A stretch of DNA of 64,000 bases, taken from UBA1351 sp963677885. Lineage in GTDB: Bacteria; Bacillota; Clostridia; Lachnospirales; Vallitaleaceae. Where the stretch lies: NCBI GenBank assembly GCA_963677885.1, contig OY782500.1, forward strand, positions 4,340,001-4,404,000, written 5' to 3'. Shown here piece after piece: positions 26,424 through 34,797 of the stretch. The translations under genes were made by a program, and so were the position numbers. The stretch's first letter is position 1; every line of letters starts with the position of its first letter. The notes beneath the pieces were generated by a model. The model searched no databases. It was not told the DNA's origin and saw nothing but the letters and a program-made list of their open reading frames with translations.

Positions 26424-27755
26424 ATGGGCAAAAAAGTATATGAAGCCAGCGATATCCGGAGAATCGTTTTTGATGAAGATGTGAAGTTTATACGTCTTCA
26501 GTTTGTTGATATTTTCGGTACGCTGAAAAATGTAGCCATAACTGTTGAACAATTGAATAAGGCTTTGGCCGGTGAGATTATGTTTGACGGTTCATCCATT
26601 GAAGGTTTGATTCGTAAAAATGAATCAGATATGTTCCTTAAACCGGACCTGTCTACCTTTGAGATTTTTCCATGGCGTCCACATCAAGGTAAGGTGGCAC
26701 GTCTTATTTGTGATATTTACAATAAGGATAACGAACCCTTTAAAGGGGATCCCAGGGCTGTACTTAAAAATGTTTTGAAAGAAGCAGAGGCTATGGGATA
26801 CAAGGTGAAATTGGCACCGGAGTTTGAATTCTTCCTTTTCCACACAGATGAAAACGGAGAACCAACAACTGTGACTCATGACAAGGCAGGTTATTTTGAC
26901 CTTGGACCTATTGACCTGGGTGAGAATGTAAGACGTGATATCGTCCTTACCCTCCAGGATATGGGCTATGAAATTGCGGCCTCCCATCATGAAGTTGCAC
27001 CAGGTCAACATGAAATCGATTTTAAGCCAGATGAAGCCTTAACTATGGCTGATAATATAGTTACCTTTAAGTTGGTGGTAAAAGTCGTGGCTCAAAATCA
27101 CGGACTCCACGCTACTTTTATGCCAAAACCTTTAGATGATGTCAGCGGTTCAGGTATGCATACCCATATCAGTCTTTATGACTTAGAGGGTAAAAATGTG
27201 TTTTATAATGGTGATGACGAAAACAAGCTGTCTCAAACTGCCTACAATTTTATGGGCGGTCTACTTGCTCATTCAAAAGCCATTACTGCAATCACCAATC
27301 CAACGGTTAATTCTTACAAGCGTTTGGTTTCGGGATTTGAAGCTCCCAACCGTATCGGCTGGTCAGATCTTAATGCCTGTCCTTTGGTTCGTATACCATC
27401 AGCAAGCAATGATGAAGCTTATATTGAATTTAGGAGCCCTGACTCATCCTGTAATCCATATTTGGGTATTGCTGCTATGATCAAGGCTGGGCTTGACGGT
27501 ATAAAGAATAAGACTGAAAGTGGACCTGCCCTCACTGATGAGGAACTTAGAAAACCACTGGATCCATTTGATTTTGATCACACTTTACCTATTAATCTAA
27601 AGGATGCCCTAGTTGAGTTGGATAAAAATGAGACCATCAAGGAATCTTTGGGAGCTGTATATAAGAACTACCGTTTGGCAAAGATCAATGAATGGCAGAA
27701 TTATATGAAGACAGTACATCAGTGGGAAGTGAACAAATACATCTCCAGATATTAA
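26424..27755 (+). CDS. glnA: glutamine synthetase, type I
   Basis: A 443-residue GSI of the short (alpha) kind, without the adenylylation insertion. It makes glutamine from glutamate, ammonia and ATP. Motifs: FDGSSIEG near residue 55, catalytic PEFEFFLF near residue 133, SGSGMHTHISL near residue 250, NSYKRLVSGFEAPNR near residue 300 and EFRSPDSSCNPYL near residue 340. GGAGG precedes the ATG. It is preceded by an attenuator and followed, 55 nt on, by the ANTAR regulator; a second, type III enzyme lies 2 kb downstream. Confidence 0.96.
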   Translation: MGKKVYEASDIRRIVFDEDVKFIRLQFVDIFGTLKNVAITVEQLNKALAGEIMFDGSSIEGLIRKNESDMFLKPDLSTFEIFPWRPHQGKVARLICDIYNKDNEPFKGDPRAVLKNVLKEAEAMGYKVKLAPEFEFFLFHTDENGEPTTVTHDKAGYFDLGPIDLGENVRRDIVLTLQDMGYEIAASHHEVAPGQHEIDFKPDEALTMADNIVTFKLVVKVVAQNHGLHATFMPKPLDDVSGSGMHTHISLYDLEGKNVFYNGDDENKLSQTAYNFMGGLLAHSKAITAITNPTVNSYKRLVSGFEAPNRIGWSDLNACPLVRIPSASNDEAYIEFRSPDSSCNPYLGIAAMIKAGLDGIKNKTESGPALTDEELRKPLDPFDFDHTLPINLKDALVELDKNETIKESLGAVYKNYRLAKINEWQNYMKTVHQWEVNKYISRY

Positions 27756-27810
27756 ACAACAGATTCGTGTGACTTCGGTCGCAGGTTCAAGGGGACAAGT
27801 AGGTGATACA

Positions 27811-28380
27811 GTGAGTATAAGAGTTGTCATAGGCTCAAGTAATGAAAAAATTTCAAAGCAATTGGCACGTTTTTTAACAGAAAACGGTATGCATGTCTTG
27901 AGTGATACCGTTGATGGTTATGATATGCTGAGAAAAGTACATACCATGTATCCGGATCTTGTTATTGTGGATGACCGTATGAAGGGCATGATGGGTTCTG
28001 AAATAGCCGAAATCATTATTGCGGAGAAGGTCTGTCCTGTTATCGCTTTGGTAAGAGGTTCAGAGTTGTCTTATTATGTGAACCTGAATCAGGAACCACT
28101 TTTCTGTTCCATATCCAAGCCTGTTGGCAAAGAGATTCTGCTGAATAATATTAATCTTTTATATAAGACTTCGAAAAGCATTTTGCAACTGGAGCAAAAA
28201 GTTGGTAAAATGTCTAAGCAGGAAGATAACCAGAAGATTATCGATGAAGCAAAACGTGTCCTTATGGAAAACATGAATCTTACCGAACATGAAGCCCATA
28301 GAAGGATTCAGAAGCAAAGTATGGACAAGGGCTTGCCAAAAGTCAAAATTGCTCAGACGATTATTCGTATGTTTAAATAA
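27811..28380 (+). CDS. ANTAR-domain response regulator (GlnR-like antiterminator)
   Basis: A 189-residue protein with a receiver-like domain (about 1-115), in which the expected Asp lies in LVIVDDRMKG, and a C-terminal ANTAR RNA-binding domain (about 130-189: AKRVLMENMNLTEHEAHRRI, then MDKG and KIAQTII). ANTAR proteins bind hexaloop hairpins and prevent intrinsic termination. GTG at 27811 is chosen because AGGTGAT lies 3 nt upstream; longer in-frame starts lack a site. Its place between glnA and glnN, both with hexaloop/terminator leaders, makes nitrogen control the likely job. Whether the receiver is phosphorylated is unknown; no partner kinase lies adjacent. Confidence 0.88.
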   Translation: MSIRVVIGSSNEKISKQLARFLTENGMHVLSDTVDGYDMLRKVHTMYPDLVIVDDRMKGMMGSEIAEIIIAEKVCPVIALVRGSELSYYVNLNQEPLFCSISKPVGKEILLNNINLLYKTSKSILQLEQKVGKMSKQEDNQKIIDEAKRVLMENMNLTEHEAHRRIQKQSMDKGLPKVKIAQTIIRMFK

Positions 28381-28403
28381 TTCTTCCCTGGAGAAGGAGT
28401 AGT

Positions 28404-29426
28404 ATGATTGTTCAGCTAATATTAATCTTAGGTTTAACAGGTTTAAATGCCTTTTTTGCAGCCGCAGAAATGGCTTTGGTATCTGTTGACCGTATGACTG
28501 TTGAAATAGAAAAGAATAAAGGGAATAAGAAAGCAGGTCTGCTTTTGGAGGTTATCGATGAGCCAAATGGTTTTCTTGCCACTATTCAGGTAGGCATAAC
28601 ACTGGCAGGTTTTCTTTCATCTGCATCTGCTGCAACCGGCATGAGTGATGATATGGCTGGACTTCTTACAAGAATAGGAATTCCTTATGGTGATCAGTTG
28701 GCCCTTGTCTTTATTACCTTGCTTTTGTCTTATTTTATTCTTGTTTTTGGTGAACTCCTGCCTAAGCAGATTGCCTTAGGCAAGGCCAATCAGGTGGCCT
28801 ATGGTGTAGTCAAACCCATTAAAGCGATTTCACTGATTACTTATCCCTTTGTACTTCTTCTGACCTTTACCGTAAAAGCTTTAATGACACTTTTAGGAAT
28901 AAAGGAAAAGGATGAAACCGAGGATGTGTCTGAGGAAAGGATTCGGATGCTGGTCAGCTTGGGGCGTCAGAGGGGGATTATTGAAAAAGAAGAAGAGGTT
29001 AGGATCAACAACTTATTTGAGTTTAACGATAAGACCATTGAAGAGGTCATGATTCATAAAGACAGGGTCTTCACTATTGTAAACAAGACCCATAATAAAG
29101 AAGGAATCCAGGCCCTTATTGATAAACGGTTGACAAGAATACCGGTTATGGACCCGACTAGTGGAAATCCGGTTGGGATACTCCTCATTAAGGATTTGCT
29201 AAAAAAGTTAAGTACTAGTGATTTTACACCGGTAAATATTGGTGAATTAATGCATCAACCTTTCACCTGTCAGAAAAACATGGCGGTGAATGAATTGTTT
29301 AAAAAGATGCAAAAATCAAGAAAACATATGGCCATTGTGCTGGATGAAGATAAATATATCGGTATCGTGACGATTGAGGATTTAATCGAACAAATTTTTG
29401 GTGATATTGAAGATGAATTTGATTGA
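28404..29426 (+). CDS. CNNM/CBS-domain membrane protein (hemolysin-like family)
   Basis: A 340-residue protein. A DUF21/CNNM domain with about four helices (1-185) is followed by a pair of CBS domains (about 205-335: VMIHKDRVFTIV and HMAIVLDEDKYIGIVTIEDLIEQIFG). The usual C-terminal CorC/HlyC transporter-associated domain of about 80 residues is missing; the protein stops right after GDIEDEFD. Members are linked to Mg or Co ion transport, often with nucleotide binding to CBS. GGAGAAGGAG precedes the ATG, 23 nt after the ANTAR gene. Confidence 0.85.
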   Translation: MIVQLILILGLTGLNAFFAAAEMALVSVDRMTVEIEKNKGNKKAGLLLEVIDEPNGFLATIQVGITLAGFLSSASAATGMSDDMAGLLTRIGIPYGDQLALVFITLLLSYFILVFGELLPKQIALGKANQVAYGVVKPIKAISLITYPFVLLLTFTVKALMTLLGIKEKDETEDVSEERIRMLVSLGRQRGIIEKEEEVRINNLFEFNDKTIEEVMIHKDRVFTIVNKTHNKEGIQALIDKRLTRIPVMDPTSGNPVGILLIKDLLKKLSTSDFTPVNIGELMHQPFTCQKNMAVNELFKKMQKSRKHMAIVLDEDKYIGIVTIEDLIEQIFGDIEDEFD

Positions 29427-29477
29427 TAAGCGGCTATTATCAGAATATTGCGAATAATAAATTATAAAAATTTAATC

Positions 29478-29506
29478 TTGCATTTCCGAGTGGCTTATGA
29501 TATTAT
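29478..29506 (+). promoter_or_regulatory. promoter of glnN
   Basis: TTGCAT (29478-29483), a 17-nt spacer and TATTAT (29501-29506). Confidence 0.6.
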
Positions 29507-29512
29507 TTTTTA

Positions 29513-29601
29513 CAACGAGAGGGCGCTATTGCTCCCTAAATAATAGGATTTAAGTTTTGGAACAATGGCGTTCTCAAGGCATACTTGAGTACGCTTTTTT
29601 T
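29513..29601 (+). promoter_or_regulatory. ANTAR-type antitermination leader of glnN
   Basis: Hairpin P2 at 29559-29574 has a 5-bp stem (GGAAC/GTTCT, one wobble) and hexaloop AATGGC, with A1 and G4. It shares 29568-29574 with the terminator stem 29568-29594 (GCGT/ACGC, CTCAAG/CTTGAG), followed by seven T. A P1-like hairpin, stem TAAAT/ATTTA with hexaloop AATAGG, sits at 29537-29552, six nt upstream, though its loop has A rather than G at position 4. About 100 nt separate the terminator from the glnN start. Confidence 0.78.
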
Positions 29602-29703
29602 GTATCATAATTTCCTTGACATAGAACCATAGGAGCTTGAGTACATCGAAACTTTTACCTAAAGGCATAGTAGATTTTATAAGGATTTTTAAGGAGGAAT
29701 ATC

Positions 29704-31788
29704 ATGAATGTAACAGATATTTTCGGTGCTAACGTATTTAATGACGTAACCATGAAAGAGCGTTTACCTAAGGACACTTACAAAGCGCTTAAAAGAATTA
29801 CTGAAAAAGGTGAACCACTGACACTTGAAGTTGCTGATGTTGTAGCGAACGCTATGAAAGATTGGGCGATCGAAAAAGGCGCAACTCACTACACACACTG
29901 GTTCCAACCAATGACAGGTAAAACTGCAGAGAAACATGACTCATTCATTGAGCCAACAGGCGACGGAACAGTTATTATGGAATTCTCAGGCAAGCAGCTC
30001 ATCCAAGGTGAGCCAGATGCATCTTCATTCCCTAATGGTGGTCTTAGAGCTACATTTGAAGCTAGAGGATATACTGCATGGGACGCAACAAGTGCAGCAT
30101 TCCTTAAAGATGATACACTTTGTATTCCTACTGCATTTATTTCATACTCAGGAGAAGCTCTAGATAAGAAGACTCCACTTCTTCGTTCAATGGAAGCAGT
30201 TAGCAAGCAGGCAGTTAGAATTCTTAGACTTTTTGGTGACACCACTACTGAAAAAGTTACTGCAACATTAGGCCCCGAGCAAGAGTACTTCATTGTTGAT
30301 AAACATATGTATCAAGCACGTAAAGACTTGATTTTCACCGGTAGAACTTTATTTGGTGCTATGCCTCCAAAAGGTCAGGAACTTGATGACCACTATTTTG
30401 GTTCTATCAAAGAAAGAATTTCTGCATTCATGAAAGAATTGGATGAAGAACTTTGGAAATTAGGAATCACTTCAAAAACTAAGCACAACGAAGTTGCTCC
30501 AGCTCAACACGAGATGGCTCCAATCTTCGCTACAGCCAACATCGCTACTGACCATAACCAATTGGTAATGGATACTTTAACAAAGGTAGCTATCCGTCAT
30601 GACCTTGCTTGTCTTTTACATGAAAAACCATTTGCTGGTGTTAATGGTTCAGGTAAGCATAACAACTGGTCATTATCAACTGAATCAGCTAACCTTTTAG
30701 CTCCAGGTTCTACACCACATGAGAATGCACAATTCTTGACTTTCCTTGTTGCTATTATTACAGCAGTTGATAAATATGCTCCACTTCTTAGACTTTCAGC
30801 AGCTAATGCAGGTAATGATCACAGACTTGGTGCCAACGAAGCTCCTCCAGCGATTATCTCAATTTTCCTTGGTGAGCAGTTAAACGATATCATTGAGCAA
30901 ATCAAAGCCGGTGCACTAACTGGTTCTAAAGAAGCTGGAACGATGAAGTTAGGTGTTACAACACTTCCTGAACTTCCAAAAGACGTTACAGACAGAAACA
31001 GAACTTCACCTTTTGCCTTCACTGGTAACCGTTTCGAATTTAGAATGCCTGGTTCAGCTCAATCTATTTCAGGTCCTTCAATTGTTCTTAACTCAGTATT
31101 AGCTGAAGTGCTGTCATCGATTGCAGATGAGCTTGAAGGTGCTGAAGATTTCAAAGGAACACTTAGTAAAATTCTTGAAAGATTGGTTAAAGAACATCAT
31201 AGAATCATCTTTAATGGTGATGGATATTCTGATGATTGGGTAGCTGAAGCTGAAAGCCGTGGTCTTCCAAACATCAAAACAACTGCAGAAGCTATTGAAG
31301 TATTCAACAGACCTGAATACGTTGCAGTATTTGAAAAGCACGGTGTATTCACCGAAGGTGAAGTTGAAGCCCGTCAAGAAATTATGTTTGAAGAGTATGC
31401 AAAAGTTCTTAACATTGAAGCTCTTACAAGTGTTGATATGGCTAAGAAAGAGATATTCCCAGCAGTTATGGAATTCATGGCATCAATTGCTGATTCCATT
31501 AACTCCATTAAGTCAGCGGTTCCATCTGCTAACGTAGCTCCACAAACTGCTCTTGTTGAAAAACTTTCAGTTCTTCTTGCAGAAGCTACTGATAAGTGTG
31601 CTGATCTTGAAGCTAAAATTGCTGAAACTCAAGCGATTGAAGATATTGAGGAACAAGCAAGACAATTCAAGTTTGTTGTATTTGAAGCTATGCAAGCGCT
31701 TAGAAAGCCTTGTGATGAAATGGAAACTCTTACAGCTGAAGAGTTCTGGCCATTCCCAAGCTACTCTGATTTACTTTTCAGAGTTTAA
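29704..31788 (+). CDS. glnN: glutamine synthetase, type III
   Basis: A 694-residue GSIII, near the usual 700-730. Same reaction as glnA, different enzyme family, found in Bacteroidetes, cyanobacteria and some Clostridia. Marks: FPNGGLRATFEARGYTAWD near residue 110, catalytic GPEQEYFI near residue 195, KHNEVAPAQHEMAPIF near residue 260, NGSGKHNNWSL near residue 315 and the Arg-bearing NRTSPFAFTGNRFEFRMPG near residue 435. The helical C-terminal extension is rich in Ala/Glu. AAGGAGG precedes the ATG. Two glutamine synthetases under the same kind of leader suggest joint control by the ANTAR protein. Confidence 0.95.
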   Translation: MNVTDIFGANVFNDVTMKERLPKDTYKALKRITEKGEPLTLEVADVVANAMKDWAIEKGATHYTHWFQPMTGKTAEKHDSFIEPTGDGTVIMEFSGKQLIQGEPDASSFPNGGLRATFEARGYTAWDATSAAFLKDDTLCIPTAFISYSGEALDKKTPLLRSMEAVSKQAVRILRLFGDTTTEKVTATLGPEQEYFIVDKHMYQARKDLIFTGRTLFGAMPPKGQELDDHYFGSIKERISAFMKELDEELWKLGITSKTKHNEVAPAQHEMAPIFATANIATDHNQLVMDTLTKVAIRHDLACLLHEKPFAGVNGSGKHNNWSLSTESANLLAPGSTPHENAQFLTFLVAIITAVDKYAPLLRLSAANAGNDHRLGANEAPPAIISIFLGEQLNDIIEQIKAGALTGSKEAGTMKLGVTTLPELPKDVTDRNRTSPFAFTGNRFEFRMPGSAQSISGPSIVLNSVLAEVLSSIADELEGAEDFKGTLSKILERLVKEHHRIIFNGDGYSDDWVAEAESRGLPNIKTTAEAIEVFNRPEYVAVFEKHGVFTEGEVEARQEIMFEEYAKVLNIEALTSVDMAKKEIFPAVMEFMASIADSINSIKSAVPSANVAPQTALVEKLSVLLAEATDKCADLEAKIAETQAIEDIEEQARQFKFVVFEAMQALRKPCDEMETLTAEEFWPFPSYSDLLFRV

Positions 31789-31804
31789 TCACTAGTTAAT
31801 CATT

Positions 31805-31832
31805 AGAGGTAGACCAAGGTCTACCTCTTTTT
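31805..31832 (+). terminator. terminator of glnN
   Basis: AGAGGTAGACC (31805-31815) pairs with GGTCTACCTCT (31818-31828), followed by T. Confidence 0.88.
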
Positions 31833-31930
31833 AATTGTCTTAATGGTTATGAATAACTCATTGAAGTTAAGCCTGGCTTTCAGTATAATCATAGTATATG
31901 GTTGAGGTCAGATAAAAGGATGGTATTGGC

Positions 31931-33031
31931 ATGAATAAAAAGAATAGGTACATGTTGGAAAATGAGGGATTGAAAGATAATGGATATGACTGGTGGTGGC
32001 ACTCCTTTACAGGTTATCATGAGGAAACAGGCCAGGCCAGAAGTTTCTTTATCGAATATTATATTATTAACCCAGGCTTAGGCAGCGAACAGCCCATTTT
32101 CGGACAGGGTCAAGGCGATCATTTGCCTTCTTATGCTATGGTCATGGCCGGTACATGGGAAGCAGGAAAGAAACAGATTCATAATATGTATCCGATTGGA
32201 GACTTCTCTTATCGTCACGAACCTTTTAGGGTTCAGATTGGTGATAATATCCTTGAGGATGTCTTTTTAGCAGGAAGTGTCGCTTTGTCAGAAGAAGAGG
32301 CCAAGGCTCACCCTGAGTATATGTCTGACTGGGGCAGTATGAACTGGAGTCTTATGGTTTATAAGGAAATGTCTTTTGATGTGGGATATGGATCCTCCGA
32401 TTTTATGCGAGATAAGAATGCTTTTGATATGTACTGGCATGTGGAAGGGCTTAAGGCAGAGTATGACGGCTATGTTGTCCTTGATGGCAGCCGTTATCTG
32501 GTGACAAAAGGGTCTAGCTTCGGTTACCAAGACAAGAACTGGGGCAGGGATTATACCAACCCCTGGATTTGGTTGAACTGTAATAAGTTGACCTATAAGG
32601 ATGAGGATGAAATTCTTCCTTCTACTGGATTTGTATTTGGAGGCGGACAACCGGTGGTTTTCGGTAAGCCTATGGAAGGTAGGATTCTTGGAACTTTTAT
32701 ACATGAAGGGAAGGTCTATGAATATAATTTCTCCAAGGTCTGGAAAAACAACAAACAGTCCTTTGAAATCAAGGATGACGGCGAACACCTGCATTGGCTG
32801 ATTAAGTGTCAGAACAACCATTCCAGAATAGCCCTCCATTTTCAGGTCGCCAAGGAAGATTTACTTCTCATGTCATATGAAAATCCAATGGGCCAGGTCA
32901 ATCATCAACGACTCTACAATGGCGGTACAGCGTGGGGCCGCGTGCGTTTGTATGACAAAAAAGGTGGTAAATATGACCTTGTAGGAGAGTTTGCCGGACA
33001 ATTGGCAGGTTGTGAATATGGGACCTACTAG
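31931..33031 (+). CDS. lipocalin-like protein (tocopherol cyclase / CrtC-like superfamily)
   Basis: A 366-residue protein rich in aromatic residues, with no signal peptide. The N-terminal DWWWHSFTGYHEETG and the mid-protein SFGYQDKNWGRDY (about 195) resemble the double lipocalin-like barrel of tocopherol cyclase and CrtC/AttH-type proteins, in which the second pattern (G..D..WG) is typical. Such homologues occur in anaerobic Firmicutes that make no tocopherol, so substrate and even enzymatic nature are unknown. A weak AAAGGATGG lies ahead of the ATG. It is probably monocistronic; the c-di-GMP riboswitch follows. Confidence 0.5.
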   Translation: MNKKNRYMLENEGLKDNGYDWWWHSFTGYHEETGQARSFFIEYYIINPGLGSEQPIFGQGQGDHLPSYAMVMAGTWEAGKKQIHNMYPIGDFSYRHEPFRVQIGDNILEDVFLAGSVALSEEEAKAHPEYMSDWGSMNWSLMVYKEMSFDVGYGSSDFMRDKNAFDMYWHVEGLKAEYDGYVVLDGSRYLVTKGSSFGYQDKNWGRDYTNPWIWLNCNKLTYKDEDEILPSTGFVFGGGQPVVFGKPMEGRILGTFIHEGKVYEYNFSKVWKNNKQSFEIKDDGEHLHWLIKCQNNHSRIALHFQVAKEDLLLMSYENPMGQVNHQRLYNGGTAWGRVRLYDKKGGKYDLVGEFAGQLAGCEYGTY

Positions 33032-33044
33032 GTGTAAAGCACTA

Positions 33045-33073
33045 TTGTTCTTGTGAATGTATTCCTATATAAT
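33045..33073 (+). promoter_or_regulatory. promoter of the riboswitch transcript
   Basis: TTGTTC (33045-33050), a 17-nt spacer and TATAAT (33068-33073); the predicted start near 33080 is just upstream of the aptamer. Confidence 0.55.
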
Positions 33074-33098
33074 TAAAGTACAATTTCATATGTTTATA

Positions 33099-33182
33099 TG
33101 AAAAAGGCAAATTTACCGAAAGGTAGAGACGCAAAGCCGCAGGTCTAAGGCGTAAGCTATGACGGCTGGGTTACCATTAACA
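33099..33182 (+). ncRNA. cyclic-di-GMP-I riboswitch (GEMM-I)
   Basis: The conserved GEMM-I elements occur in order: AAGGCAAA, a stem capped by a GAAA tetraloop (TTTACC GAAA GGTAGA, 33112-33127), GACGCAAAGCC (33128-33138), GGTCTAA (33142-33148) as the tetraloop receptor side, and GGGTTACC (33168-33175) closing the second stem. The aptamer binds c-di-GMP between the two helices. A terminator follows directly, so control is by transcription termination. Whether the ligand turns expression on or off needs a fold calculation. Confidence 0.92.
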
Positions 33183-33192
33183 CGATATGGGT

Positions 33193-33224
33193 GTCTCTTT
33201 GTCATTGGATGAAGAGACTTTTTT
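33193..33224 (+). terminator. riboswitch expression-platform terminator
   Basis: GTCTCTT (33193-33199) pairs with AAGAGAC (33212-33218), with CAT/ATG pairing inside, followed by six T. Confidence 0.8.
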
Positions 33225-33355
33225 GTTTGTTGGGACTTATGACAGCACCTTCTATGATTTGAAGTTTTGGATTGGATTTTAACTTATAGACTCCAGGTGA
33301 TAGTCTCTGATCAATTAGACCGTTGATTATAAACAAGACCCAGAAAGGAGATTGT

Positions 33356-33772
33356 ATGAAGAAGTTTGTATTTTTGATGACGATTATAGCGGTGGCATAT
33401 GGCTTTACAGTGGCTGTATCTGCCGGTACAACCGGCACTCCTGCTCTTGAAGCGGATTATGCAGTGAATGAAGTAAAAGCCCAGAACATCATTGACAGGG
33501 CCAATGAAAAAATCGATGCCTCCATCGAGGAGGCATACGAGAAGGCAGAACTTATTCTGATGGATTATGAGAATGGTCTGATCACCGAGGAAAAGAAGGA
33601 CATGAAAATTGAACGTCTTATTGACCGGTTACAGACGAAAACGTCTCGTATAGCAGATAAGGCAAAGGAAAAAGCAGCGTCCCTAGGAGTGGAAGTTGGC
33701 TGTGAGCTTCAGACTGTTATTATTGATGGAAGAGAAGTTCTTATAGATCCTCTTTTTATTATCGGAACCTAG
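33356..33772 (+). CDS. small exported helical protein under c-di-GMP riboswitch control
   Basis: A 138-residue protein with a clear signal peptide (MKKFVFLMTIIAVAYGFTVAV, probable cleavage after SAG or SA near residue 24-26). The mature part is mainly charged helix with many Lys/Glu and Ala (about 35-115, coiled-coil-like: ANEKIDASIEEAYEKAEL, then KAKEKAASLG), and a short hydrophobic end. I do not recognise a family. AAAGGAGA precedes the ATG at 33356; a longer in-frame start at 33323 lacks a site. Known c-di-GMP-I targets are often surface, adhesion or motility proteins, so a wall or matrix role is a reasonable guess, no more. Confidence 0.75.
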   Translation: MKKFVFLMTIIAVAYGFTVAVSAGTTGTPALEADYAVNEVKAQNIIDRANEKIDASIEEAYEKAELILMDYENGLITEEKKDMKIERLIDRLQTKTSRIADKAKEKAASLGVEVGCELQTVIIDGREVLIDPLFIIGT

Positions 33773-33794
33773 ATAGGTAAAGAATACAATGTAG

Positions 33795-33825
33795 AAAAGT
33801 GCACATGAATAATGTGTACTTTTTT
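33795..33825 (+). terminator. terminator of the riboswitch-controlled gene
   Basis: AAAAGTGCACAT (33795-33806) pairs with ATGTGTACTTTT (33812-33823, one wobble), running into T. Confidence 0.82.
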
Positions 33826-33838
33826 GTTTGCAACTTAG

Positions 33839-33867
33839 TCGACTTAAAGAAAATCTTTTGATATAAT
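33839..33867 (+). promoter_or_regulatory. promoter of the HD-GYP operon
   Basis: TCGACT (33839-33844), a 17-nt spacer and TATAAT (33862-33867), 25 nt before the start codon. Confidence 0.55.
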
Positions 33868-33891
33868 AAAATCACTGGAAAGAGGTGTGAT

Positions 33892-34797
33892 ATGGAAGGC
33901 TTATATTTTAGAAAGGCTGGGGCGTATCTAGAGAGGGTCACGCAGGAATCCGGAACTTTATCATTACTGGCCAAGGCTGGTGATTTCGAAGTTATGGAAC
34001 AAGTCGTGAAAGCAGGAAGGGAATTTTGTGTTTTTCCAGGCAACAATGAGGACTTAATTGAGTTCTTCTTTATCATGTCAGGGAAAATCTTATGTGATAT
34101 AGATAATACTCAACTAAAAAGTGGAGATATTTTTTATGTGAATAAGTTGAACCAGCCCGTATATTTTACGGTTTTGGAAGAGGTCAGATTGTTATATATT
34201 ATTAATGACAGTCTTTTCATTATGCTTAGTGATTCCATTAAGAAATTAACAGCAAAACTGTCAATTATTGAAAAGAAAGATGTCTTTACTGAGAAGCATA
34301 GTGAGAGAGTTATGCAATTGACCATTGATTTGGCCAGGAAGTTGAACCTTGATGGTATCAATATGATGGAATTAACTTATGCATCCCTTTTTCATGATTT
34401 GGGGAAAATAGATGTTCCGGATGAGATTCTTCTAAAGCCGGCAAGGCTGACCAGTGAGGAGTTTGAATATATTAAGAAACATCCTGGTATTGGGAAGTCC
34501 TTTGCCGATGAGATTTCCTATATGGCCATTGGTGAAATCATTGAGCAACACCATGAGAGAATGGATGGTACCGGTTATCCAAATGGATTAAAGGGTAATG
34601 AGATTAGGGTTGAATCGAGAATAATTGCAGTTGTCGATTCCTATGATGCCATGACCTCAGACCGTTCCTATAGAAAGGCCATGACCAAGGATCAGGCTGT
34701 TGAAGAACTTATAAAGTACAGAGGTAGCCACTATGATCCCACCATATTGGATGCATTTATTGAATTGTTGAACGAAGATAGGAGAGCAAATGACTGA
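33892..34797 (+). CDS. HD-GYP phosphodiesterase with N-terminal cupin-like domain
   Basis: A 301-residue cytoplasmic protein. Residues about 1-110 look like a small beta-barrel (cupin or cyclic-nucleotide-binding-like: FFFIMSGKILCDIDNTQLKS, then GDIFYVN). Residues about 125-297 are an HD-GYP domain: TEKHSERVMQL, the metal-binding HDLGKIDVPDEIL, the second His pair in IEQHHERMDGTGYP, and GYPNGLKG, all intact. HD-GYP enzymes break c-di-GMP to GMP. GAGGTGTG precedes the ATG. It starts a run of close genes and lies 120 nt after a c-di-GMP-riboswitch gene. Confidence 0.88.
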   Translation: MEGLYFRKAGAYLERVTQESGTLSLLAKAGDFEVMEQVVKAGREFCVFPGNNEDLIEFFFIMSGKILCDIDNTQLKSGDIFYVNKLNQPVYFTVLEEVRLLYIINDSLFIMLSDSIKKLTAKLSIIEKKDVFTEKHSERVMQLTIDLARKLNLDGINMMELTYASLFHDLGKIDVPDEILLKPARLTSEEFEYIKKHPGIGKSFADEISYMAIGEIIEQHHERMDGTGYPNGLKGNEIRVESRIIAVVDSYDAMTSDRSYRKAMTKDQAVEELIKYRGSHYDPTILDAFIELLNEDRRAND

